From: TMED8 sp038125725
Lineage (GTDB): Bacteria; Pseudomonadota; Alphaproteobacteria; Rhodospirillales; Casp-alpha2
Length of the DNA stretch: 63,635 bases
Direction of reading: 5' to 3'
Assembly (NCBI GenBank): GCA_038125725.1
Contig: JAYPEK010000021.1
Coordinates: forward strand, 1-63,635
A model generated the notes under the pieces. The model saw only the letters and a list, made by a program, of their open reading frames with translations. It made no database searches and had not been told where the DNA came from. Numbering within the stretch: the stretch's first letter is position 1; the number at the start of each line of letters is the position of its first letter. A program made the position numbers and the translations under genes. Shown here in pieces: positions 27,451 through 34,666 of the stretch.

Positions 27451-28263
27451 TCAGCCGGCCTCGATCCGCAGGCGGTATTCCAGGGTGGAGCTCACACCTT
27501 CGCCCCAGTACCCGCCTACCACCGGCATGGTCGCGGCCTGGTTCGGCGCCGCCGCCAGTGCCACGTAGCCACCGGTGATGGCGGTCCCGTGGGTCGGGTC
27601 GTAGCCGCGCCAACCGTCACCGGGCAACCAAACCTCCGGCCAGGCGTGCAGGTGACGCTTGCCGTCTGCTGCGTCGGAAAAGGCCTGATAGCCACTGACG
27701 AAACGCGCCGGCAGGCCGAGAGAGCGGCAGGCGGCCATGAACAGGGCGGCGACATCGCGGCAAGCGCCACTTTCCAGCTCCAGCGTCCTGGCGGCGTCCT
27801 GGGCATCGCCGTCGGGACGAATGTAACGATCGATGCGCCCATGCAAATCTTGGGTCAGCAAGGTCAGGAATTGATCCGCTCGTTTTCCGGCGCGATCCGC
27901 TATGGCATGCGCAAACGCCTGGACGGCGCAGTCTTCGCCAGCGCCGAGATATTCGTTCATGGAAGGATCCGCCCAGGGCAGCGGCGGCAGGTTCGGCAGC
28001 GCAGCAGGCCACGATCGTGCCTTGCCCTCGAACCGGCTGGAAATGCGGAGCTCCTGAGTTTCCGCGTCGAAACCGAGCCGCGTCACCGGATTGCCGAAGC
28101 CGTCCGCATCTTGCTCGCGCGCGAGCGGCGCGGGCTCAACCAACAACTCATGGATGTCGAGGTCGATGTATTCCGGCCGTGGCGTCAGTCGCAACAGGTG
28201 ATCGCCAAGCCGTACTGGCGCTGTGTATCGGTAGATGGTTTCGTGACGGACGGAGAAACGCAT
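27451..28263 (-). CDS. Transglutaminase-like cysteine protease family protein
   Basis: A 270-residue protein with a bacterial transglutaminase-like N-terminal region (MRFSVRHETIYRYTAPVRLGDHLLRLTPR) followed by the core. The catalytic triad is visible as Cys in SGACRDVAALFMAACR, His in HLHAWPEVWLPG and Asp in WRGYDPTHG. There is no signal peptide, so it is probably cytoplasmic. The activity could be protease, amidase or transglutaminase; no substrate can be given. It sits alone between the hyp operon and the Liv transporter, with about 120 bases to the latter. Confidence 0.85.
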   Translation of the reverse strand: MRFSVRHETIYRYTAPVRLGDHLLRLTPRPEYIDLDIHELLVEPAPLAREQDADGFGNPVTRLGFDAETQELRISSRFEGKARSWPAALPNLPPLPWADPSMNEYLGAGEDCAVQAFAHAIADRAGKRADQFLTLLTQDLHGRIDRYIRPDGDAQDAARTLELESGACRDVAALFMAACRSLGLPARFVSGYQAFSDAADGKRHLHAWPEVWLPGDGWRGYDPTHGTAITGGYVALAAAPNQAATMPVVGGYWGEGVSSTLEYRLRIEAG

Positions 28264-28385
28264 CGGGTCTGCCTATCGCTGAGACGGCAATCTCAACAGG
28301 CTCCGGTGCGCACGGCAAGCGTACTTTTGCCGGCGTCGCGAAGTGCCATTGCCGTTAGAGTTCCGCTGGGGAACCAGTGCGCGAT

Positions 28386-29582
28386 TCAATTGGTGTCGCT
28401 GTTGTGAAGGCGGTCAGGATCTGTCGCTTGCTCTGCGTGGCCCAGGTAGGCCTGTTTGATCGCCGGGTCGTCCTTGAGCGTTTCGGCGTCGCCTTCATGG
28501 ATGACGCGGCCGTTTTCCAGGACGTAGCCGCGGTCCGCCACCACCAACGCCAGGTTCGCCATCTGGTCGACGATCAGCACCGTGACGCCCTCGTCGCGAA
28601 GGTCGGCGAGGACATCGAACAATTCGCCGATCATCGCCGGCGCAAGGCCGAGCGACGGCTCGTCCAGAAGCAGGATGTCCGGTTTGGCGATCAGCCCGCG
28701 CGCAATGGCCAGCATCTGCTGCTCGCCGCCGGAAAGCACGCCTGCCTTGCTGTCGATACGGTCGCGCAGCCTGGGGAAGCGTTTGAGCAGGGCCTCGAAT
28801 TCCGCGTCGGTGACCGCTTCCTTGCGGGTCCAGGCGCCGAGCTCGATATTGTCGCGCAGGCTCAGTTCCGGAAACACCTGGCGGCCTTCCGGCACCAGCA
28901 TCATGCCGGCAGCGACGATTTCGTGCGGTGGCTTGGTTGCAGTCTCCTCGTCGTTCAGCAGCACCGAGCCCTGGATCGGGCGTTGCAGGCCCGACATGGC
29001 GCGCAGCATGGTCGACTTGCCGGCGCCGTTGGCGCCCAGGACGGCAACCATCTCGCCGGGATAGACCTCCACATGCACGTCCTCAAGCACGCCGACGGGG
29101 CCGTATCCGGCGGTCAGTTCGTGTGCCGTCAGTGTCGTCGCCTTGTCGCGCTCGAACGGCGCGGTGCGCGGACGGCTCTGGAATGCGGTGCCGCCGAGAT
29201 AGGCATCCAGCAACGCGGGATCGTTCTGCACCTCCGCCGGCGTTCCCTGCATCAAAGGCTTGCCGGCATCGAGCACGACGATATGGTCGGTGATTCCCAT
29301 CACCAGCGACATGTCGTGTTCAACCAGGATGACGGCGATGCCGGCGCCGGCGATGACGCGCAGCAGTTCGGCCAGCCGTGCCTTGTCCTCGCGCATGAGG
29401 CCGGCGGCGGGCTCGTCCAGCAAAAGCACGCTGGGCCGTGTCGCCAGCGCGCGGGCGATCTCGACCAGGCGCTTGTCCACGTGCGGCAGGCTGCCGGCCA
29501 TGGCATTGACCGCGCCGGTGTAGTCGACGAAGTCGAGCAGGCCGTCGACGGCAAGGCTGTCGGCCGTGTCTTCGCGGCTCAA
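28386..29582 (-). CDS. livF: Second part of a broken LivM-LivG-LivF fusion: end of LivG plus LivF
   Basis: This open frame (398 residues from its first TTG) starts in mid-domain. Residues 1-140 are the second half of a LivG ATPase, including VEIARALATRPSVLLLDEPAAGL (Walker B) and VILVEHDMSLVMGI, but with no Walker A. Residues 155-390 are a whole LivF ATPase with GANGAGKSTMLRAMSG, LSGGEQQMLAIARGL and DILLLDEPSLGLAP. The missing LivG start is in the neighbouring upstream frame, so this is the 3' part of a single gene of about 846 codons. No ribosome site fits the TTG. LivF supplies ATP hydrolysis for uptake of amino acids or related amides. Confidence 0.85.
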   Translation of the reverse strand: MSREDTADSLAVDGLLDFVDYTGAVNAMAGSLPHVDKRLVEIARALATRPSVLLLDEPAAGLMREDKARLAELLRVIAGAGIAVILVEHDMSLVMGITDHIVVLDAGKPLMQGTPAEVQNDPALLDAYLGGTAFQSRPRTAPFERDKATTLTAHELTAGYGPVGVLEDVHVEVYPGEMVAVLGANGAGKSTMLRAMSGLQRPIQGSVLLNDEETATKPPHEIVAAGMMLVPEGRQVFPELSLRDNIELGAWTRKEAVTDAEFEALLKRFPRLRDRIDSKAGVLSGGEQQMLAIARGLIAKPDILLLDEPSLGLAPAMIGELFDVLADLRDEGVTVLIVDQMANLALVVADRGYVLENGRVIHEGDAETLKDDPAIKQAYLGHAEQATDPDRLHNSDTN

Positions 29583-30927
29583 GAGCCGAACCCAACTGCC
29601 CCTGGCGCAGCGCGATCAGGATATTGTCGCGCACAGTCATCTGTTCGAACAGTTGCGCCGTCTGGTAGGTGCGCGACACGCCGCCGCGCGAGATGCGGTG
29701 CGCCGGCGCGCCGGAGATGCGCTCGCTCAGGCTGACCGAGCCCTCGTCAGGCACGTAGAAACCTCCGATCATGTTGAGCACGGTGGTCTTGCCGGCACCG
29801 TTGGGGCCGATGACGCTGGTGATCCTGCCCGGCTCGGCGACGAAGCTGACGTTCTTCGCCGCCTGCACGCCGCCGAAGGCGATGCCAATGGTGTCGACCT
29901 TGAGCGGTACCGTGGGTGCATCGGCGGTGCCAAGGAAGGCGCGCAGGTGGAAGTCTTGCGGTTTCGCTGGGGTCGGATCGATGCGCTGCAGCCAGCCGGC
30001 CATGGTGCCGACGATGCCGCGCGGCGCCGCCCACAAGACGCCCAGCAACAGCGCGCCGAACATCAGCAACCGGTATTCGGCGAAACCGGAAAGAAACTCT
30101 GGCAACAGCACGACCACCAGCGCGCCGACCAGCGGCCCCCAGAGCGTGCCGGCGCCGCCGACCACCACCGCCAGGATGAACAGTATGGACTGGAAGAACG
30201 GGAACGAGCTCGGCGAAATGAACATGTTCAGCGGCGCATAGACGGCGCCGGCGAGGCCGGTGAGCAGCGCTGACAGCACGAAGGAGGCCGTCTTCACCAC
30301 CAACGGATTGAGGCCGATGGATTGCGCCGCGACCTCGCTATCGCGCACGGCACGCATGGCGCGGCCCCAGTTGCCGTTGGCAAGGCGCTGGTAGAACGCC
30401 AGCGCCAGCCCCACCAGAACGACGCTCAACAGCGCGATATCCGGCTCCGTCATGGTATGGCCGAAGAACGTCGGCGACGGGAAGCCCATCAATCCGTTGG
30501 CGCCGCCGGTCAGCGCCTGCCATTCGATGGCGCCGTGCTCGATGATGAAAGCGAAGGCGATGGTCATCATCGCCAGGTAGGGGCCGGTGACGCGCAGCGC
30601 CGGCAGCGCCAGCAGGAATCCGATCGCCGCCGACACCAACCCGGCGATCGCGAAGGCCGGCCAGAAGCCGACCCCGTTGAGGGTGAGGATGCCGGTCGCG
30701 TAGGCGCCGATGGCGAAGAATCCAACGTGGCCGAACGACACCTGGCCGGAAAGCCCAAGCAGGATGTTGAGGCCGATACCGACCAAAATGTTCATCGACG
30801 CGAGGGCGAGAATGAAGTTGAAATAGCCCTCGATCCACAGCGACGACGCGATGCCGACCAGCGTGGCGACGGCGATGGCGACGTAGGCGCCGCGGGAACT
30901 GGAGATCAGTCGGCCAAGCGCGTCCAT
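29320..30927 (-). CDS. livM: First part of a broken LivM-LivG-LivF fusion: LivM permease plus start of LivG
   Basis: From ATG 30927, residues 1-320 are a LivM permease with about nine helices (NILVGIGLNILLGLSGQVSFGH, GPYLAMMTIAFAFIIEH, AVRDSEVAAQSIGLNP). Residues 335-448 are the N-terminal part of a LivG ATPase with GPNGAGKTTVLNMIGGFY (Walker A) and SRTYQTAQLFEQMTVRDNILIAL. After about codon 448 the frame continues only as meaningless Arg-rich sequence to 29320; the true LivG sequence resumes in the next frame at about 29580. The gene starts 4 bases after livH. Long LivM-LivG-LivF fusions exist in other alphaproteobacteria, as far as I recall. Confidence 0.87.
   Translation of the reverse strand: MDALGRLISSSRGAYVAIAVATLVGIASSLWIEGYFNFILALASMNILVGIGLNILLGLSGQVSFGHVGFFAIGAYATGILTLNGVGFWPAFAIAGLVSAAIGFLLALPALRVTGPYLAMMTIAFAFIIEHGAIEWQALTGGANGLMGFPSPTFFGHTMTEPDIALLSVVLVGLALAFYQRLANGNWGRAMRAVRDSEVAAQSIGLNPLVVKTASFVLSALLTGLAGAVYAPLNMFISPSSFPFFQSILFILAVVVGGAGTLWGPLVGALVVVLLPEFLSGFAEYRLLMFGALLLGVLWAAPRGIVGTMAGWLQRIDPTPAKPQDFHLRAFLGTADAPTVPLKVDTIGIAFGGVQAAKNVSFVAEPGRITSVIGPNGAGKTTVLNMIGGFYVPDEGSVSLSERISGAPAHRISRGGVSRTYQTAQLFEQMTVRDNILIALRQGQLGSALEPRRHGRQPCRRRPARLRRLHRRGQCHGRQPAARGQAPGRDRPRAGDTAQRAFAGRARRRPHARGQGTAGRTAARHRRRRHRRHPG
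29577..29587 (-). other. livM: Frameshift site inside the liv fusion gene
   Basis: On the minus strand the reading ...GGT TCG GCT CTT GAG CC leaves the LivG frame, and the correct continuation (SREDTADSL) is one base out. Removing one T of CTTGAG gives GSALSREDTADSL, a smooth LivG sequence. The site is in the short palindrome GGCTCAAGAGCC. It may be a base-calling or assembly error, or a true mutation. Confidence 0.75.
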
Positions 30928-30931
30928 GGCG

Positions 30932-31804
30932 CTAGACCTTCTTCACGGCGGCCTTGCCCAATAGGCCGTTGGGCATGGCGAACAGCGCCAGGATTATCAT
31001 CGAGAAGGCAATGATCTGGGTGTAGGAGGAACCCAGGAAGGCGGTGGTCATGGCCTCCACCAGGCCGTAGAGCAATCCCGCCAGCACCACGCCCCAGGCA
31101 CTGGTGATGCCGCCCAGGATGGCGGTGGCGAAGGCTTTGATGCCGAACACCAGCCCCATGCCTGACGACACGTTGAACAGGGGCGCGATCAAAAGCCCGG
31201 CGATGCCGGCGAGCACCGTCGAAATGGCGAAGGCGGCGGCGATAACGAAGCGTGTGTCGATGCCCATCAGGCGCGCCGCCTCGGGGCGCTGCACCACGGC
31301 GGACATGGCCTTGCCGTACTTGGTCTTCAGCAGCACGACGCTGAGCACGGCGGCGGCGACGATGCCGACCACGGGAATGATCAATTGCAGCGGATAGGCG
31401 CCAGCGCCGAAAATGCTGATCGCCTCGTTGGCGAGGGAAGACGGGAAGCTGCGCGGTTCCTTGCCGAAGGTGAACAGCACGACGTTGTCGAGCACGATGC
31501 CGCCGGCCACCGTTGCCATCAGCCAGGCGTTGGAGCCGCGGTCGGCGAAGGGACGGACCAGAAAGCGTTCGACGAACAGGCCAAAGACGGCGCAGAGCAT
31601 CAGCGCCGCCACGATCGCCAGCGGCATCGGCCAGCCCAGCGTGATGGCGAAGGTGTAGCCGAGCACGGCGCCCAGCATCATCGAACTGCCCTGGGAGAAA
31701 TTGACCGTGTTGGAAACGACGTAGGTGATATGAAAGCCAAGGGCCAGGAGCCCGTACATGGATCCCAGCCCCAGGCCTGTTATCAGTGCCGAAATTACCA
31801 GCAT
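30932..31804 (-). CDS. livH: Branched-chain amino acid-type ABC transporter permease
   Basis: A 290-residue LivH permease with eight or so membrane helices, opening MLVISALITGLGLGSMYGLLALGFHITY and containing TVNFSQGSSMMLGAVLGY, AAARLMGIDTRFV-like RPEAARLMGIDTRF (cytoplasmic coupling loop) and AILGGITSAWGVVLAGLLYGL. It pairs with LivM. The ATG at 31804 was chosen; the frame continues upstream only into poly-G and the N gap. Relatives transport branched-chain amino acids, amides or urea, so the substrate is open. Confidence 0.9.
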   Translation of the reverse strand: MLVISALITGLGLGSMYGLLALGFHITYVVSNTVNFSQGSSMMLGAVLGYTFAITLGWPMPLAIVAALMLCAVFGLFVERFLVRPFADRGSNAWLMATVAGGIVLDNVVLFTFGKEPRSFPSSLANEAISIFGAGAYPLQLIIPVVGIVAAAVLSVVLLKTKYGKAMSAVVQRPEAARLMGIDTRFVIAAAFAISTVLAGIAGLLIAPLFNVSSGMGLVFGIKAFATAILGGITSAWGVVLAGLLYGLVEAMTTAFLGSSYTQIIAFSMIILALFAMPNGLLGKAAVKKV

Positions 31805-31861
31805 TCGTGCTGCCGTCCCGCCCTGTTTCGTGGATATGAATGCACCGACCGGCGGGCCGCC

Positions 31862-31911
31862 GGGGGGGGGGGGGGGCCCGCGGGGCTGGGGGGCCGGGGG
31901 GNNNNNNNNNN
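31862..31911. other. Poly-G artefact and 10-base assembly gap
   Basis: Fifteen consecutive G (31862-31876) are followed by a G/C-only stretch and ten N (31902-31911), between livH and livK. This looks like low-quality read ends and a scaffold join, so the distance and the base content here are unreliable. Confidence 0.9.
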
Positions 31912-31935
31912 CGGCCATCCTGGGTCGGATGGCCG
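31912..31935 (-). terminator. Hairpin downstream of livK
   Basis: CGGCCATCC (31912-31920) pairs perfectly with GGATGGCCG (31927-31935) around a 6-base loop, 16 bases after the livK stop on the minus strand. There is no U-run visible before the gap. It probably limits read-through from livK into livH or protects the livK mRNA. Confidence 0.6.
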
Positions 31936-31951
31936 CCGGCGGTCAAGGCGA

Positions 31952-33145
31952 TCAGTTGGTGATCGGGATGATCTTGCCGTCGATGAAGCGGGTGAAGACC
32001 AGATCGGACGGGCCGAGCGCGTCGTGTTCGGTTTCCGAGAACGGCTTCATGTAGGTCTTGATCAGACCTTCGTACTTGTCGATGGCATAGAAGCCCTTGC
32101 GGATGGCCGGGCCGTCGGTGGAGCCGGCGGCCTTGATGGCCAGTGCCGTGAGGTGCATGCCGTCATAGGCGTTGGCGATGCCCACCGCCGGGGTCACGTC
32201 GGCCTCGCCCTTGATTTCCGGAAAACGCTTCATCAGCTTTTCCATCATGGCCTTGGCCTTCGGCGACGGGTTGCCGGAGAAGGTGAAGGTCTGGATCATC
32301 TCCACGTCCTTGGCGCGCGGACCGGCCAGTTCGGAGAAGCGACCGCCGGCCGGACCCCAGTGCGACACCACCGGCACGTTCCAGCCCATGCGCTCGAGCG
32401 ATTTCATCACCTGCGCCGACGGGCCGACGTTGCCGACCATGAACAGCGTATCGGCGCCGCCTTCCTTCAGGCGAGTCAGCTGCGGCACCACGTCGACGTC
32501 GGAGCCTTCGATCTTCTCGATGCCGGCGTTCGGCATGCCCTTCGCCTTGAGCGCGGCGAGCAGGCCCTTCTGGTTGGATTCGCCCCACGGGTTGTTGATC
32601 AGGATCATGCCCGGCTTCTTCGCTTTGTGCACGGAGACAGCGCGCTCGACCAGCGCGATATCGACCATCACGTCATAGGCGGAAACGCGGAAGGCGTAGT
32701 TCTCCTTGGCACCGTTGCGGGTGATCGGCGTGCCGGCGGCCCACGGGCCCATGAACGGCTTCTTGATCTGGTTCATGTAAGGAACGATGGCCAGCGATAC
32801 CGGCGTTTGCAGGCCGCCGAACAGCACCGCGACTTTCTCGCGCTGCACCAGTTCGCGCGCCGCGACCAGGCCCTTGCCCGGGTTGGCTTCGTCATCACGC
32901 CGCAACAGCTCGACCTGCTTGCCGAGAATGCCGCCGCTGGCGTTGATTTCATCGATGGCGATGGTCAGCCCGCGGGTAATGGCTTCGCCGGATTTCGCCG
33001 AGGGGCCCGAAAGGCTCGCGATCAGGCTGATCTTGATGGTATCCGCCGCTTGTGCCGACATGCCGGCGCCGAGCGCGATGGCGGCAACGGATGCCGCGGC
33101 GATGAACGAGCGGCGCGTCAACTTGGAAAGGGAAAGTGAGTGCAT
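31952..33145 (-). CDS. livK: Amino acid/amide-type ABC transporter substrate-binding protein
   Basis: A 397-residue type I periplasmic binding protein. The N terminus has a Tat-like signal, TRRSFIAAASVAAIALG, with cleavage near AQAAD. The mature protein has IKISLIASLSGPSAKSGEAI, VAVLFGGLQTPVSLAIVPY and AYDGMHLTALAIKAAG, typical of LivK/urea/amide receptors. AGGAG lies upstream of the ATG. It heads livK-livH-livMGF and is divergent from the NTF2-like gene. The oxamate-carbamoyltransferase cluster nearby makes a ureide or amide ligand plausible, but this is inference. Confidence 0.9.
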   Translation of the reverse strand: MHSLSLSKLTRRSFIAAASVAAIALGAGMSAQAADTIKISLIASLSGPSAKSGEAITRGLTIAIDEINASGGILGKQVELLRRDDEANPGKGLVAARELVQREKVAVLFGGLQTPVSLAIVPYMNQIKKPFMGPWAAGTPITRNGAKENYAFRVSAYDVMVDIALVERAVSVHKAKKPGMILINNPWGESNQKGLLAALKAKGMPNAGIEKIEGSDVDVVPQLTRLKEGGADTLFMVGNVGPSAQVMKSLERMGWNVPVVSHWGPAGGRFSELAGPRAKDVEMIQTFTFSGNPSPKAKAMMEKLMKRFPEIKGEADVTPAVGIANAYDGMHLTALAIKAAGSTDGPAIRKGFYAIDKYEGLIKTYMKPFSETEHDALGPSDLVFTRFIDGKIIPITN

Positions 33146-33241
33146 GGTTGGAGAACTCCTGGTTAACTTTGTTGAACGAGACGACGCAAAGGGTATGCCA
33201 ATGGCTAACTGTTGGATTTAATGAAAAAAATTTGTACACCT

Positions 33242-33299
33242 CATTCTGCCGCGCTCATTTTTTGACCACTTATTCTGCATTCTGCCGATTTTTTGTCCA
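33242..33299. repeat. Imperfect tandem repeat in the livK/NTF2 divergent promoter
   Basis: CATTCTGCCG followed by ATTTTTTG(A/T)CCA occurs twice: 33242-33268, with five extra bases between the blocks, and 33278-33299. It lies in an A/T-rich 256-base gap between livK and the NTF2-like gene. Repeated blocks in a divergent promoter suggest regulator binding. Confidence 0.55.
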
Positions 33300-33322
33300 A
33301 ATTAAAAACAGTTTTACAAAAA

Positions 33323-33334
33323 ATCGTATACAAT
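33323..33334. promoter_or_regulatory. GTATAC operator upstream of the NTF2-like gene
   Basis: The palindromic core GTATAC sits in ATCGTATACAAT, matching ATCGTATAC at 3270 and (minus strand) at 11342. It is about 70 bases upstream of the NTF2-like start and also within the livK upstream region. It is a likely FadR-type GntR site. Confidence 0.55.
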
Positions 33335-33401
33335 TTATAGATGGAAACGAAATTTGGATCAAGATGGTTAAGATGCCATCGTCTGAAATCAGGAGATGCC
33401 A

Positions 33402-33842
33402 ATGAGCACCCAGCCGCAGATCACGGAACTCGGGGATATTGATGCGATCGCGGACGAGACCGAACGCGCCAAGGCGATTGTGGAATCGTTCCTGGTGGCC
33501 TCCATGGTGCCCGATCCCGAAACCGCGTCCCTCTATGTCGCCGATGACGCGGTCATCCATTTCACCGGCGCGACGCGCATGTCGCACCCGAGCGAAATGA
33601 CCGCCTACAACAAGAACCGCTACAATTGGGTCAAAAAGGACATGGGCCTGACCAGTGTCGCGCCGGGCGACGGCGAAACGGTGATCTACAATACCGGCAC
33701 GCTCTACGGCGAGTGGCCCAACGGTGTCGCTTTCGAAGGCAACCGTTATGTCGACCGCTTTGTCGTGCGTGGAAACAAGATCATGCAGATTGATGTCTGG
33801 AACGACAGCGCCGAGCGCATTCTCAAGGGCGAAGCCGGCTGA
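33402..33842 (+). CDS. NTF2-like / SnoaL-like protein
   Basis: A 146-residue protein of the nuclear-transport-factor-2-like fold (SnoaL and limonene-epoxide-hydrolase relatives). The opening helix region ERAKAIVESFLVASMVPDPETASLYVADDAVIHFTGA and the closing strand FVVRGNKIMQIDVWNDS fit the cone-shaped fold. Members are small hydrolases, isomerases or ligand binders; nothing here fixes the reaction. The start at ATG 33402 has AGGAG six bases upstream; an ATG at 33396 is too close to it. Its promoter shares the GTATAC box with the hydantoinase and flavoenzyme genes. It converges on a GntR gene. Confidence 0.75.
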   Translation: MSTQPQITELGDIDAIADETERAKAIVESFLVASMVPDPETASLYVADDAVIHFTGATRMSHPSEMTAYNKNRYNWVKKDMGLTSVAPGDGETVIYNTGTLYGEWPNGVAFEGNRYVDRFVVRGNKIMQIDVWNDSAERILKGEAG

Positions 33843-33853
33843 CGCCAGCCGGC
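33834..33853. terminator. Hairpin between convergent NTF2-like and GntR genes
   Basis: GCCGGCT (33834-33840) pairs with AGCCGGC (33847-33853) around a 6-base loop and overlaps the NTF2-like stop codon. It is placed where a bidirectional terminator would be expected, but there is no U-run on either side. Confidence 0.45.
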
Positions 33854-33872
33854 ACGGACTGGGTGGCCGATG

Positions 33873-34574
33873 TCAATCCGAAGCGTAGGACTGGATGATC
33901 GTTCCGAGGTCCCGGTTTTCCTGCTTGGGTTTCATGATCAAGGCGCGGTCGATGACGCTTTGCAGGTGGTGATGCATGGCGCTCGCCAGTTCCGCCTCGT
34001 CGCCGCGTTCCAGAAGCTTGATCAACTCGCGATGTTCGCTGACGCCGCACTCGGACGAATGCGGGCGGCTGTAGAGCGCCAGGATCAGGCAACAGCGCGA
34101 CGCCAACTCACGCATATAGGCGGTCAGGATTTCGCTGCCGGTGAACTCCGCCAGATAAACATGAAACTCGCCGGCCAGGCGGATGGAACGCGGCTCGTTG
34201 CCGTCACGCGCCTTGTCTTCCTCGTCCACGTGACGGCGCAGAATGTCCAACTGCTCTTCGGTGATGGTGCCGGCCAGGCGCTGAATGACAATCGCCTCGA
34301 CGGCGAGGCGCAGGTCGAAAGTGTCGCGCGCCTCGTTCCAACTGGGTTCGGCGACGGTGGCGCTGCGATTGCGCCGCTGGCTCACCAGGCCCTCCGCCGC
34401 CAGCTTCGCCAGTGCCGCGCGCACCACGGTGCGGCTGGCACCGAACTGTTCGCCGATGGTGTCTTCCGGCAGCCGCATGCCGGGGCGGATCGCCTGTTCG
34501 ATGATGGCATTGCGGATCGCCGCGGCGATTGCCGTGGTCCGGTCCCGGTCGTTGGTCTTTTGCGATTTGCTCAT
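33873..34574 (-). CDS. GntR-family regulator, FCD subfamily
   Basis: A 233-residue regulator. The winged helix contains FGASRTVVRAALAKLAAEGLVSQRRNRS and the FCD domain has the metal-type histidines (GEFHVYLAEF, SEHRELI, MHHHLQSVID). The start was set at ATG 34574 (MSKSQKTND); a longer form to 34622 would enter the next gene's upstream region. It is divergent from the amidohydrolase/oxamate-carbamoyltransferase operon by about 90 bases, so it is the natural candidate for its control. It and the GntR at 2420 are the two candidates for reading the GTATAC boxes. Confidence 0.9.
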   Translation of the reverse strand: MSKSQKTNDRDRTTAIAAAIRNAIIEQAIRPGMRLPEDTIGEQFGASRTVVRAALAKLAAEGLVSQRRNRSATVAEPSWNEARDTFDLRLAVEAIVIQRLAGTITEEQLDILRRHVDEEDKARDGNEPRSIRLAGEFHVYLAEFTGSEILTAYMRELASRCCLILALYSRPHSSECGVSEHRELIKLLERGDEAELASAMHHHLQSVIDRALIMKPKQENRDLGTIIQSYASD

Positions 34575-34666
34575 CAAAGCTCGCGTCCGCGCTTGCCCAA
34601 GGTGGCGCCATGTTATGGCCAAAGACCGGACCTCGGCAACCGCGCCGCCAACGCGGGAGCGCGCCC

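Noticed and set aside
29577..29590. Programmed +1 frameshifting in the liv fusion gene
   Set aside because: The site has CTT but no in-frame stop or Shine-Dalgarno-like stimulator as in prfB, and the region lies in a draft assembly with a nearby poly-G gap. A simple error or mutation is more likely.
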